From Halalkalibacter suaedae (GTDB lineage: Bacteria > Bacillota > Bacilli > Bacillales > Bacillaceae_D), in the NCBI RefSeq assembly GCF_017939705.1, contig NZ_JAGKSQ010000008.1, positions 106,903 through 170,902 on the forward strand: a stretch of 64,000 nucleotides of DNA, read 5' to 3'. Position 1 is the stretch's first letter; each line of letters begins with the position of its first letter. The translations under genes were made by a program, and so were the position numbers. The notes beneath the pieces were generated by a model. It saw only the letters and a program-made list of their open reading frames with translations. It was not told the DNA's origin and made no database searches. This document shows, one piece after another, positions 1 to 8,380 of this stretch.

Positions 1-28
1 AGTTATGTATTTGTATTAGGGGGAAGCT

Positions 29-484
29 ATGAAAGATCAACGACGCATTTTAACAATTTTGTTTATTCTATATCTTGGAGCATTGTTTTACGTGACATTG
101 TTTGCGTGGAATTACGGTGCATCACTTGGACCTGCTGGACCTGGAGGCAGAAACTATAATGTGATTCCTTTTCGCAGTATTTACCGGATTGCAGTCTTTA
201 GTCCAACGATTGTTGATCCGATCCGAATCCTTATTGGGAATATTGTCATGTTTCTACCTATGGGTTTTTTGATACCAGCCTTACATAAACGTTTCCGTCG
301 CTTTCTTCTAGTTGTGATCATTGGTGCTTTTGTTTCCCTGTGTATTGAAATGAGTCAATTTATGTTCACCTATCGCGTCTCGAATATTGATGATATCATT
401 CTTAATACGTTAGGAACCGCTATTGGTTATCTGATTTTTAGTGTACTGTTATGGCTGAAGAGAAAAGTTCATTTTTTTGTTTGA
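29..484 (+). CDS. VanZ family membrane protein
   Basis: A 151-residue integral membrane protein with about four hydrophobic segments. The VanZ-family signature is visible: GNIVMFLPMGFLIP around residues 70-83, an IEMSQF segment near 106, and a DDIILNTLG motif near 121-129. VanZ itself raises teicoplanin resistance, but most chromosomal homologues have no known function, so no resistance role is inferred. A good ribosome site (AGGGGGA) precedes the ATG. The 3' end overlaps the convergent VTT-domain gene by 16 bp, so the two share no spacer for a terminator. Confidence 0.85.
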   Translation: MKDQRRILTILFILYLGALFYVTLFAWNYGASLGPAGPGGRNYNVIPFRSIYRIAVFSPTIVDPIRILIGNIVMFLPMGFLIPALHKRFRRFLLVVIIGAFVSLCIEMSQFMFTYRVSNIDDIILNTLGTAIGYLIFSVLLWLKRKVHFFV

Positions 485-1101
485 TCTCTAACGGTGAATG
501 TTTGAAAGAAACGAAATGAAATGTACACTATGACTAGAAAGACAATATAGAATAAGGCAATATAGAAAAGCTCTTTTGGTTCAGTGACAAGTGTATTGCC
601 AACAACTGCAAATAACAGCATTGACGGTGCTTTACCAATTGTAGAGGCAAGGGAATATTGCAATAAAGACACTCGACTCAATGCAGAATAAATATTAACG
701 ACAATTGATGGAATGACTGGAATAAGCCTTGTTAAGAAAATAGTCATAAATGCGTTCCGTTCAAAGATCGTAGTTATTTTTGAAAGCTTGTTATAGCGAT
801 AGAGCCATTTCTTTCCTAAGTCTTGAAAGCCGTACCTAACAAATGCAAACATAATAATTGAAGCAAGTGAAGAGCCAATCCAGGTAATAAGGCCACCAGT
901 TAATGGACCATAGGCAGCCCCTAACACGCCTCCTATAAGTGGATATGGAATGATTGGGAACAAGGCAAACAATGTAGCAAGTAATGAAGTGATTATGATA
1001 TAGTCTGTTCCTTTTCTAATCCATTCAAGTAATCCTTCACCATATAAATAAATAAGCAGGCCAATCAGTAAATAACCGATAATAACGATAATTTTCTTCA
1101 A
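469..1101 (-). CDS. TVP38/TMEM64 (VTT domain) family membrane protein
   Basis: A 210-residue polytopic membrane protein of the DedA/VTT superfamily. It shows the family's central block: a Gly-rich GGVLGAAYGPLTGG stretch near residues 57-70 and FLTRLIPVIPSIVVN near 122-136, where the Arg and Pro residues of the re-entrant loop lie. Relatives are linked to lipid scrambling or envelope homeostasis; the role here is unknown. Translation probably starts at TTG, with GGAAGG about 8 nt upstream on the minus strand. The gene is convergent with, and overlaps, the VanZ-like gene. Confidence 0.83.
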   Translation of the reverse strand: MKKIIVIIGYLLIGLLIYLYGEGLLEWIRKGTDYIIITSLLATLFALFPIIPYPLIGGVLGAAYGPLTGGLITWIGSSLASIIMFAFVRYGFQDLGKKWLYRYNKLSKITTIFERNAFMTIFLTRLIPVIPSIVVNIYSALSRVSLLQYSLASTIGKAPSMLLFAVVGNTLVTEPKELFYIALFYIVFLVIVYISFRFFQTFTVRDQTKK

Positions 1102-1305
1102 CTTAAACTTCCTTCCTTGATGAATAAGTCTTTATTTTCTCATATTTTCAGTCGCTTTGCGAATGTGAACGATCTTTTCATATGAGCATCAACATAGGAC
1201 GAGTCATCAAACATTCGATCCGAGACAATCAAACGATTTAATGAGAATAGTTATTTCGTTTTACGAAGAAAAGGCGTAAAATGAAAAGAAAAAAAGGGGT
1301 CAGGA

Positions 1306-2238
1306 ATGATGGATAGGAAAAAGCGATGGCTCATCTATGGGATGCTTACACTCGCAACGAGTACGTGGGGAAGTGCATTTATCGCTGGGAAAATCGCAAT
1401 TGAAAGCTTTGATCCAGCCACAATCTCATTTTTACGTTTTTTTGGTGCAGCACTTTTACTCTTCCCGATTATGTGGATGTTTGAAAAAGATCGACCGAAA
1501 CATACAAAGAAAGATTGGATTTTATTTATGCTGCTCGGTTTAACGGGAATCGCACTATACAATATTTGTTTCTTTTATGCGAGTAAATATGCTCCGGTAA
1601 TCAAGAGTTCATTATTTATTGCGGCAAATCCGATGTTGATCATGCTTTTATCAGGAGTGTTTCTGAAAGAGGCGATTACAAGAAGAAATGTGGTTGGTTT
1701 GCTTTTGGCCTTTTTTGGTGTAATCACGATCATAACGGATGGTGATCCGATGGTCATACTGAAGTTTCAATTTGAATTTATTGATCTTATTTTACTAGGT
1801 GCTGTCATTACTTGGGCACTCTATAGTGTATTAGGTAGAGTTGTCTTGCAAAAATATAGTTCGATTGTTTCTACAACCTATGCTGTCGGCTTTGGGACAT
1901 TATTTCTTCTACCATTTTCTCTTATCGAACAACCGTGGGAGCGTTTCTCGGACAGTACATTATCTGCATGGTTAGCCATTGGACATATGAGCGTATTTGT
2001 GACGGTACTAGGTTTTATCCTGTATTATTATGGTATACAAAAAATAGGTGCAGCTAAGGCTTCTATCTTTATTAATGTCATGCCTGTTTCCGCTGTTGTT
2101 ATGGCAACACTATTTCTTGGAGAGGTTCTTACAATTGGAACGATTATTGGAGCCTGTTTTGTTATAAGTGGTGTATACGTAGGGACATCGGTAAAACGTA
2201 GACACAAGCAAAGTCATATGAGCACAAAAACGGGATAA
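1306..2238 (+). CDS. EamA/DMT superfamily transporter
   Basis: A 310-residue inner-membrane protein with ten predicted transmembrane segments arranged as two EamA repeats. The first repeat has the typical TWGSAFIAGKIAIESFDP start (residues about 19-36), and the second begins near 160 with ITWALYSVLGR. Such carriers export or import metabolites, amino acids or drugs; the substrate cannot be read from sequence. The C-terminal tail is short and basic. The ATG pair at 1306/1309 lies after an AGGGGT-type site. The AAA+ gene starts 21 bp downstream, so co-transcription is likely. Confidence 0.85.
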   Translation: MMDRKKRWLIYGMLTLATSTWGSAFIAGKIAIESFDPATISFLRFFGAALLLFPIMWMFEKDRPKHTKKDWILFMLLGLTGIALYNICFFYASKYAPVIKSSLFIAANPMLIMLLSGVFLKEAITRRNVVGLLLAFFGVITIITDGDPMVILKFQFEFIDLILLGAVITWALYSVLGRVVLQKYSSIVSTTYAVGFGTLFLLPFSLIEQPWERFSDSTLSAWLAIGHMSVFVTVLGFILYYYGIQKIGAAKASIFINVMPVSAVVMATLFLGEVLTIGTIIGACFVISGVYVGTSVKRRHKQSHMSTKTG

Positions 2239-2259
2239 TGAAATGAAAGTGGTGATATA

Positions 2260-4551
2260 GTGCTACAAGAGCAAATTACGGCAGCGGAAGTACTTGATTG
2301 GATAGAGGGGATTGAATCAGGGAAGTTTCCTCTTCGAGAAGCGAGAGCATGGGAATATTTAAAGGTGGCCGAAAAAAAGCCTGATTTTCCTAGACAGGAC
2401 TTATCGATCTTACTCGCTTGGTTGGCAAAAGCTCGCTTTGAGCGAATGGGGTATTTTGATCAGTTTATCTCAGTTTGGGTCGAACGAGCATTAGAACTCG
2501 ACTCGACGAACTGGAGAATTAAAGAACTTAAAGCAGAACAATTAATTGACAAGCTTAAGCAATTGCCGTTACCTGCTAAGTTTGCACCAATTCGTGAGAC
2601 CGATAATGGAGCGACGAAGAAGGAGACGACGAGCTCTTATCTTGCTATCGCAGAGCGATTTTTTCCTTATTATGAACAAATCCATGCTTTGTGGAATGGA
2701 ATAGCAGAGTCAGATCTTGTGAGGGAACAAGAGGATGCATATCAGGCACTCTCCTACCTTAAAGAATTAAATCTCTTGTTTGATGAACTTGTAAAGGTTA
2801 CGCCTGAATACGTTAAATCCGTAAGTGGCGTCTATCATTCAGCGAAGTTGTTTGCTGAATTAACTAAAATCATTCGGCGGATCGAACAAATTAATAGTCA
2901 GTGGAGCGACTTGTTTGTTAACCAGGCGACTCAAAACAGTGAATCGGCTATAGACGAACTAGACAAGATGATTGGATTAGATGATGTAAAGGTACGCATT
3001 AAGCAATTGTATCAATTTCTTCATTATCAGCAAGAGAGAGCTCGACATGGATTTCAGGCAAAGGACGGAATTAGCTTACATATGATTTTAACGGGGAACC
3101 CAGGGACAGGAAAAACACATTTAGCCCGATTAATCGCGAAGATTTATTATGAATTGGGGCTACTGAAGAGAAATGAAGTGTTTGAAATGGATCGATCGCA
3201 GTTAGTTGGAGCATACGTTGGTCAAACGGAAGAACTAACAATGAAGGCGATCGAGCGAGCTAGTGGTGGAGTACTTTTTATAGATGAAGCCTATAGCTTG
3301 AAGCGAGAGGCATTCGCTTCAAACGATTACGGACAAACCGTTATTGATACGCTTGTTTCAGCGATGACTGGACCTAAGGCTCACTCATTTGCTGTGATTC
3401 TTGCTGGCTATCCTGAAGAGATGAGAACATTCTTAAGAGCTAACCCAGGACTGAGAAGTCGCTTTCCTGATCATAATCAAGTTCACATCGATGATTACTC
3501 GATTGATGAGCTTCTTGATATCTCTGAGAAAATTGCGATTGAAAATGATTATTTGTTAACGAGCGATGGAAAAAAGGAATTAGCCAAACAGATAGAAATC
3601 GCAAAAGTTGATCAGAGCTTTGGAAATGCCAGAACAGCTAAGTCTATTATCCTTGAAGCGATCTTTCAAAAAGGTGCTCACCTAAGTCTAAGTGATGCTG
3701 AGGCAGATGATTTTGTTCTCCTAAAGGGAGCTGACTTCCAGGTTTCAGATCATACAAAAGATTTGAAGCCAGCTATTGATTCGTTAAATGAATTAGTTGG
3801 ATTAAACAAAGTGAAACAGGAGCTTCTATCATTGACTTCTTTTGTTCATATTCAAAAATTACGGCGTGAACAGAATCTGAATGTGCTCCCATTAGAACTA
3901 CATTCAGTGTTCACAGGAAATCCCGGAACTGGTAAGACAACGGTGGCTAAGCTGTATGCACAAGCACTAAATGAGTTAGGATTTCTCAAAAGAGGACACT
4001 TGATTGTTGCAAGTCGTGCCGATCTTGTTGCAGGTTATGTAGGTCAAACCGCTGAAAAAACAAGAGAAAAAATCAAGGATGCATTAGGTGGGGTTTTATT
4101 TATAGACGAAGCCTATGCACTGCTAAATGAAACTCAAGGTGATTTTGGGAAAGAAGCGATCAACACCATTGTTCAAGAAATGACAGAGCATGAAGAAAAT
4201 CTTGTTGTTATTTTTGCTGGGTATGAGAATGAAATGAATCAACTTCTTCAAAGCAATCCAGGACTTCGTTCAAGGTTCAAGAAATTTATTCACTTTGAAG
4301 ATTATAATGTAGACGAGCTGTGTGAGATTGTCTTGCAGCGAGCTGATCATGCGGGCTATTTGTTAACAGCTGAAGCGAAAGACAGCTTACGACGAAGCTT
4401 AAGTGAAGGTGTAAGTAGTGGCAATGCTAGATACGCGGTCGATTTGTTTAATCAAATGGTCCAGGCCCAGTCAATTCGACTGAGCACGTATGAGGAAATG
4501 ACGAAAGAACAGTTAATGACGATTACTGATGAAGATTTACGTTCAACATAG
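2260..4551 (+). CDS. Tandem CbxX/CfxQ-type AAA+ ATPase (SpoVK-like)
   Basis: A 763-residue protein with two AAA+ modules of the CbxX/CfxQ (SpoVK) class. Walker A motifs GNPGTGKTH and GNPGTGKTT fall near residues 279-287 and 554-562. Walker B GVLFIDEAY occurs near 337 and 610, and Arg-finger segments with NPGLRSRF near 405 and 668. About 230 N-terminal residues are helical and match nothing I recognise. B. subtilis SpoVK has one such module, so this is a double version; oligomeric remodelling of a protein partner is the family expectation, and the client is unknown. Start is GTG after a GTGGTG site. The thioesterase gene follows after 15 bp. Confidence 0.85.
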   Translation: MLQEQITAAEVLDWIEGIESGKFPLREARAWEYLKVAEKKPDFPRQDLSILLAWLAKARFERMGYFDQFISVWVERALELDSTNWRIKELKAEQLIDKLKQLPLPAKFAPIRETDNGATKKETTSSYLAIAERFFPYYEQIHALWNGIAESDLVREQEDAYQALSYLKELNLLFDELVKVTPEYVKSVSGVYHSAKLFAELTKIIRRIEQINSQWSDLFVNQATQNSESAIDELDKMIGLDDVKVRIKQLYQFLHYQQERARHGFQAKDGISLHMILTGNPGTGKTHLARLIAKIYYELGLLKRNEVFEMDRSQLVGAYVGQTEELTMKAIERASGGVLFIDEAYSLKREAFASNDYGQTVIDTLVSAMTGPKAHSFAVILAGYPEEMRTFLRANPGLRSRFPDHNQVHIDDYSIDELLDISEKIAIENDYLLTSDGKKELAKQIEIAKVDQSFGNARTAKSIILEAIFQKGAHLSLSDAEADDFVLLKGADFQVSDHTKDLKPAIDSLNELVGLNKVKQELLSLTSFVHIQKLRREQNLNVLPLELHSVFTGNPGTGKTTVAKLYAQALNELGFLKRGHLIVASRADLVAGYVGQTAEKTREKIKDALGGVLFIDEAYALLNETQGDFGKEAINTIVQEMTEHEENLVVIFAGYENEMNQLLQSNPGLRSRFKKFIHFEDYNVDELCEIVLQRADHAGYLLTAEAKDSLRRSLSEGVSSGNARYAVDLFNQMVQAQSIRLSTYEEMTKEQLMTITDEDLRST

Positions 4552-4566
4552 AAAGGATGTTTCACT

Positions 4567-4986
4567 TTGTATATATCGAAAAAAGGAATTCAAATTCTAT
4601 ATGCGGATACAGATATGATGGGTGTTATTTATCACGCTAACTATTTAAAGTACTTTGAACTTGGTCGTGCAAGTTTGATTGAAGAGTTAGGATTTAATTA
4701 TATGAAGATGGAAGAAGAAGGTTATTTTGCACCAGTTTATGATGTTCAAGCTACCTACAAGAAGCCGATCCGTTATGGCGATAAGGCATTTGTACATACA
4801 TGGGTTGAATTAAATGATGGCATCAAAACCGTGTATGGTTATCACATTATCAACGGAGAGGGTGACAAATGTGTCATTGGAACAACAACTCATATTGTTG
4901 TGAAAAAGGATACATTCAAACCAACGGCTTTTAAGAAGGCCTTTCCAAGCTGGTATGAAAAGTACGAAGAAATTAAAAAAAAGTAA
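4567..4986 (+). CDS. yneP: Acyl-CoA thioesterase, hotdog fold (YbgC/FadM type)
   Basis: A 139-residue single hotdog-domain protein. The 4-hydroxybenzoyl-CoA thioesterase signature is clear: DTDMMGVIYHANYLKYFELGR beginning at residue 14, where the first Asp and the HANY segment form the active site. It should hydrolyse acyl-CoA thioesters in the cytoplasm. B. subtilis YneP is the likely orthologue, and the neighbours tlp and yneQ support this because yneP, tlp and yneQ are also neighbours there. Translation starts at TTG, with GAAAGGATG 7 nt upstream. It probably shares a transcript with the AAA+ gene. Confidence 0.85.
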   Translation: MYISKKGIQILYADTDMMGVIYHANYLKYFELGRASLIEELGFNYMKMEEEGYFAPVYDVQATYKKPIRYGDKAFVHTWVELNDGIKTVYGYHIINGEGDKCVIGTTTHIVVKKDTFKPTAFKKAFPSWYEKYEEIKKK

Positions 4987-4992
4987 AAACAA

Positions 4993-5022
4993 TGTATAAC
5001 GCCATGTCGCCTCTCCATACTA
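4993..5022 (+). promoter_or_regulatory. Sigma-G-type promoter of tlp
   Basis: TGTATA at 4993-4998 and CATACTA at 5016-5022 are separated by 17 nt. The -10 matches the forespore sigma-G consensus (CATACTA) exactly and the -35 differs from TGAATA at one base. The position, about 40 nt upstream of the tlp start, fits a forespore-specific spore protein gene. Confidence 0.7.
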
Positions 5023-5060
5023 ATGGTGCAACACAATTTTAGTTGAGAGAAGGTATCGAA

Positions 5061-5297
5061 ATGGCAAAGCCAGATAATCGCAATGATAATGTAGAGAAGC
5101 TACAGCAAATGAAGGAAAATACCGAGCACAATATCGAAGCTGCTGAAGAATCAGTTGCTCACACTGAGATGACTAATGAGCAAAAACAAATGGTTCAAGA
5201 AAAAAATCACCGTCGCCAAGAAAGCATCGAGGCTTTCGAAGCTGAAATCAAGGACGAAGCAAACGCCCGCGAAAACGGCTACAACAACCAAAAGTAA
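5061..5297 (+). CDS. tlp: Small acid-soluble spore protein Tlp
   Basis: The protein is 78 residues from the ATG at 5061. An upstream TTG at 5043 is rejected because GAGAAGG sits correctly before the ATG and only overlaps the TTG. It is acidic, highly charged and helical. The Tlp family hallmark DNRNDNVEKLQ appears near the N-terminus, and IEAFEAEIKDEANARENGY near the C-terminus. Tlp is a minor forespore protein packaged into the spore core; its biochemical role is not settled. A sigma-G promoter is visible immediately upstream and a hairpin about 90 bp downstream. Confidence 0.92.
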   Translation: MAKPDNRNDNVEKLQQMKENTEHNIEAAEESVAHTEMTNEQKQMVQEKNHRRQESIEAFEAEIKDEANARENGYNNQK

Positions 5298-5384
5298 GCT
5301 GGTTTATTAGTTTTAAAATTATATGTAATTGTATTTAAATATTAGTGAAGTTAGCTATGAGAATGGTTGGCTAATACCGTAGAC

Positions 5385-5420
5385 AGAACCTCTTTGAGAA
5401 ATTTTCAAAGAGGTTCTTAC
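5385..5420 (+). terminator. Hairpin downstream of tlp
   Basis: A perfect 12-bp inverted repeat, AGAACCTCTTTG (5385-5396) and CAAAGAGGTTCT (5406-5417), with a 9-nt loop. The U tract is poor (TACTGTT), so termination may be weak. Confidence 0.6.
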
Positions 5421-5532
5421 TGTTAAACCAGTCTCCTTAATATACATCAATGTGTTCCTCAATTTACTTCTACTTCTATTGTTTGAAAAATATTTATAAA
5501 GAAAAAATTGATATAAATCTATTCTCTTACAC

Positions 5533-5690
5533 AGCGGACGGGATGGGCGGGCCGACTCCTGCAGGATGTAAAGGGCAGGTTGAAATCCACCGGCGTAGCC
5601 GGTTAGTTCAACGCCCGCCTGCGGAAAGCGTGCCCCCCATCCCGGTAGCGAAGCCGATGCTGCTCATCATGGTAATTCTCTCTAGGGGCC
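5533..5690. repeat. GC-rich palindromic repeat, diverged family member
   Basis: A strikingly GC-rich island in an otherwise AT-rich 500-bp gap (5298-5802). It contains an outer pair CTCCTGCAGGA and CCTGCGGAAAG, and an inner palindrome around CCGGCGTAGCCGG. The layout resembles the repeat cores at 22.4, 38.7, 46.2 and 63.8 kb, but much of the inner sequence differs and the terminal arms are not obvious. An open frame across this island is an artefact of composition. Nothing else is seen in the gap apart from the tlp hairpin. Confidence 0.55.
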
Positions 5691-5802
5691 GAAAGCTTGT
5701 CGATTGTCTAGAGATGGTTGACTTTGCTCTCAAACACTCACCTTTTTCATCATTTTGTTTTAATATGATATAATAAGACAATTAAAGGGTAGGGAGATAC
5801 AT

Positions 5803-6099
5803 ATGGCTTTTGGCATTTCACGTAAGCAATTAAATGACTGGAAGAAACAAGCTCAAACAGGTCAAATTGCTTTTATTACACATTATTGGCTCGATGACCG
5901 TTTTCCAGAATGCTCCACTGTAACGAAGGTTGCTTGTGCTGACCTAGACAAGCTCATTACATGGGGTGAACGGCATGGCCTAAAAGCAGAATGGATTCAC
6001 CAAAGAGATCATTATCCTCATTTTGATTTGTTAGGTGAACGTCAGCGTCAAATTCTAGTAAAAGAGGGTCTAGAAGAACAGTTAAATCGGTTACTGTAA
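5803..6099 (+). CDS. yneQ: YneQ family protein of unknown function
   Basis: A 98-residue soluble protein with no membrane segment. It resembles B. subtilis YneQ (AFGI start, THYWLDDRFP motif near residues 26-35, TKVAC and LITWGE further on). I know of no biochemical function. It lies 6 bp ahead of the nadE reading frame, with which it is probably co-transcribed. A GGGAGAT ribosome site and a TATAAT-like box near 5770 precede the ATG, suggesting a promoter between the repeat island and this gene. Confidence 0.8.
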   Translation: MAFGISRKQLNDWKKQAQTGQIAFITHYWLDDRFPECSTVTKVACADLDKLITWGERHGLKAEWIHQRDHYPHFDLLGERQRQILVKEGLEEQLNRLL

Positions 6100-6114
6100 G
6101 AAAGGATGGATATA

Positions 6115-6939
6115 ATGAGTAAGCAACAATCAATTATTAAGGATCTACAGACAAGTGCGACAATTGACGTAAAGAAACAAATTCAAGAACGTGTGACGTT
6201 TTTAAAGGATTATTTAGTACATAGTGGTGCAACAGGATATGTTCTAGGCATTTCTGGTGGACAGGATTCAACCTTAACAGGGAAACTCGCACAAATGGCG
6301 ATTGACGAATTAAATTCTGAGCAAAAAGAGCGAACATACTCTTTCTATGCGGTTCGATTGCCATACGGTGTTCAGCAAGATGAGGCTGATGCTCAGGATG
6401 CCATATCTTTCATTAAGCCTACAAAAGCCCTTACTGTTAATATAAAAGCTGCTGTGGAAGCGGCGGTCGCCTCAGTTGAAGAAGCAACAGGAGAGCCGTT
6501 ATCAGATTTCAACAAGGGTAATACAAAAGCTCGAGAACGTATGAAGGTTCAGTATGATCTAGCTGGTCATTACGGTTGTCTCGTTATTGGCACAGACCAT
6601 GCAGCTGAAGCCATTACTGGTTTCTTTACGAAGCATGGTGATGGTGCATGTGATGTTGCTCCGATTTATGGGTTAACGAAGAGACAAGGTAAGGCGTTAC
6701 TAAAAGAACTAGGAGCACCAGAACATCTATATTTAAAAGTCCCGACAGCGGATTTAGAAGATGATAAACCAGGTCTTCCAGATGAAGTTTCTTTGGGGAT
6801 GAGCTACGACCAACTAGATGATTACTTAGAAGGGAAATCCGTAGCTGAAGAGATTGCCGAAAAGATCGAGTCGCGTTATGTGAAGACTGAACATAAACGC
6901 CAGCCACCTGTTACAATTTACGATAATTGGTGGAGGTAA
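6115..6939 (+). CDS. nadE: NH3-dependent NAD+ synthetase
   Basis: NadE makes NAD+ from deamido-NAD+, ATP and ammonia in the cytoplasm. The protein has 274 residues, close to the 272 of B. subtilis NadE. It carries the PP-loop [11 protein letters not shown] near residues 42-52, [10 protein letters not shown] near 130, [15 protein letters not shown] near 160, and a C-terminal EHKRQPPV segment. It lacks a glutaminase domain. I chose the ATG at 6115 rather than 6106 because GAAAGGA directly abuts the earlier ATG but is correctly spaced for the later one. It follows yneQ closely. Confidence 0.95.
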   Translation: MSKQQSIIKDLQTSATIDVKKQIQERVTFLKDYLVHSGATGYVLGISGGQDSTLTGKLAQMAIDELNSEQKERTYSFYAVRLPYGVQQDEADAQDAISFIKPTKALTVNIKAAVEAAVASVEEATGEPLSDFNKGNTKARERMKVQYDLAGHYGCLVIGTDHAAEAITGFFTKHGDGACDVAPIYGLTKRQGKALLKELGAPEHLYLKVPTADLEDDKPGLPDEVSLGMSYDQLDDYLEGKSVAEEIAEKIESRYVKTEHKRQPPVTIYDNWWR

Positions 6940-7006
6940 AAGTAGGTTATAAAAGGAATCTCTCACTCATATTTTAAAGTTGTATGTTCAGTAGGGGGAG
7001 AGAAAA

Positions 7007-7477
7007 GTGAAAACGAAGATTATTCTGTTTACATTACTATGCCTTTGTTTATTGGCTCTAATAAGCTATATGTTCCTTTCAAATGCCGATCCGGGAGTTA
7101 GTGGTAGCCTAGGTAAAAGTAGTGATCAAATGAGGGAGATCAACGGTATTGAGATGCTGATAAATGATTTCTACGTTGAACCATATTCAGAATCGGAGCA
7201 GTTTATCATTGTTGATCTATCTATCCAAAATACGACAGAGAAGGTATATGAATTTTCACCTTTTAAATTTACACTTGTTGATGAGGAAGGGTTTGCATTT
7301 GAGAGAGACACTTCAATTGAAACAAAGGGTGTTTTAGGGGGACAAATTCATCCCGAACGCATGGTAAGAGGTGAACTAGCATTTCTAGTACCAGTTGGAA
7401 CAAACTATGAATTAGTTTATACAGAGCACCTACGTACTGGACAATTGATTTGGAAACTAACAGTAGATAAGGACTGA
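7007..7477 (+). CDS. Membrane-anchored DUF4352-like protein
   Basis: A 156-residue protein that begins at GTG after a GGGGGAGAG site. Residues about 4-25 form one hydrophobic segment, either a signal anchor or an uncleaved signal peptide. I see no clear lipobox Cys in register, although two Cys lie inside the segment. The rest is an extracellular beta-rich domain with the DUF4352 pattern: IVDLSIQNTTEKVYEFSPF followed by a C-terminal LVPVGTNYELVY strand pair. Function is unknown; such domains are common in exported Firmicute proteins. The PHP gene starts 8 bp later, suggesting one operon. Confidence 0.65.
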   Translation: MKTKIILFTLLCLCLLALISYMFLSNADPGVSGSLGKSSDQMREINGIEMLINDFYVEPYSESEQFIIVDLSIQNTTEKVYEFSPFKFTLVDEEGFAFERDTSIETKGVLGGQIHPERMVRGELAFLVPVGTNYELVYTEHLRTGQLIWKLTVDKD

Positions 7478-7485
7478 ATATTTTT

Positions 7486-8328
7486 ATGAGCGGTACTAAT
7501 AGTGACCTGCATATGCACTCAACAGCTTCAGATGGCGGTTACTCCCCATCTGAGCTGCTTCACAAATGTAAAAAAGAAAACTTAGAAATCATTGCTCTAA
7601 CCGATCATGACACGGTAGATGGTATAGATGAAGCGATTCAAGTAGGAAATAAGCTCGGCATTACAGTCATTCCTGGGATTGAATTGTCGACAAAGCATAA
7701 AGGGAAGAGTGTACACATTCTTGGCTATCAGCTTGATCGAAAGGACCAAGCTCTATTAGACATGCTATCAGTACAAAAAAAGCTCCGTAGAGAACGATTG
7801 GATACAATTATATCGAGGTTAGCTGAAGTTGGACTATTTTTAACGCCAGAGCAGGTATTAAAGCATGTTGACGGTGGAGCTGTTGGCAGGCCCCATGTGG
7901 CCAAAGCATTAATTGATGCAGGCTATGTCAAAGACGTAGCTGAAGCCTTTGAGAGATACCTTGCAGAGGGACAGCACGGTTATGTTGAAAAGGCAAAAGA
8001 AATGACCGTTGAAGAAGCAATCGACTGGATTCACAAAACAGGTGGTGTCGCCATTGTCGCACACCCAGTTTACTATGATTTTGATGATGATATTAAAGAG
8101 TGGGTCAAGATGTTCGGCTTAGATGGAATCGAAGTGTATCATCGCGATCATGATAATGCAGCGGTTAAACGTTTTGAACAGTTAACCGAAGTAATTGAAG
8201 CAGAGCTTGGTGTCACGCTACTACGAACAGGCGGCTCGGACTTTCACCATGAAGACTATGGTCGTGTACCAGAACCACTGGGAGTAACGAGACTAGAAAA
8301 TACACTTGCCGAAAAGCTACTTAAGTAA
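7486..8328 (+). CDS. PHP-domain phosphoesterase (TrpH/YciV type)
   Basis: A 280-residue cytoplasmic metal-dependent phosphoesterase. PHP motifs are intact: DLHMHSTASDGG near residues 6-17 (first metal ligands), LTDHDTVDG near 37-45, PGIELST near 64, VAHPVYY near 191, and GSDFHHED near 252. E. coli TrpH/YciV (RNase AM) of this class removes 5' nucleotides and acts on 3',5'-bisphosphonucleotides. Such an activity is likely here, but the true substrate is not proven. It ends at a strong bidirectional terminator shared with the convergent RNase H-like gene. Confidence 0.83.
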   Translation: MSGTNSDLHMHSTASDGGYSPSELLHKCKKENLEIIALTDHDTVDGIDEAIQVGNKLGITVIPGIELSTKHKGKSVHILGYQLDRKDQALLDMLSVQKKLRRERLDTIISRLAEVGLFLTPEQVLKHVDGGAVGRPHVAKALIDAGYVKDVAEAFERYLAEGQHGYVEKAKEMTVEEAIDWIHKTGGVAIVAHPVYYDFDDDIKEWVKMFGLDGIEVYHRDHDNAAVKRFEQLTEVIEAELGVTLLRTGGSDFHHEDYGRVPEPLGVTRLENTLAEKLLK

Positions 8329-8380
8329 AAGCAAACAAGAAGCAAAGAACATTACTTTGTTTCTTGTTTGCTTTCTATTT
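8328..8380. terminator. Bidirectional terminator, PHP gene / RNase H-like gene
   Basis: Two 20-nt arms (8328-8347 and 8355-8374) pair at 19 of 20 positions, flanked by A-rich sequence on the left and T-rich on the right. It overlaps the 3' ends of both convergent genes. Confidence 0.85.

Noticed and set aside
5450..5773. A 107-residue ORF across the GC-rich island
   Set aside because: It covers the palindromic repeat, lacks a ribosome site and has no protein-like pattern. The frame is open because of the high GC content.
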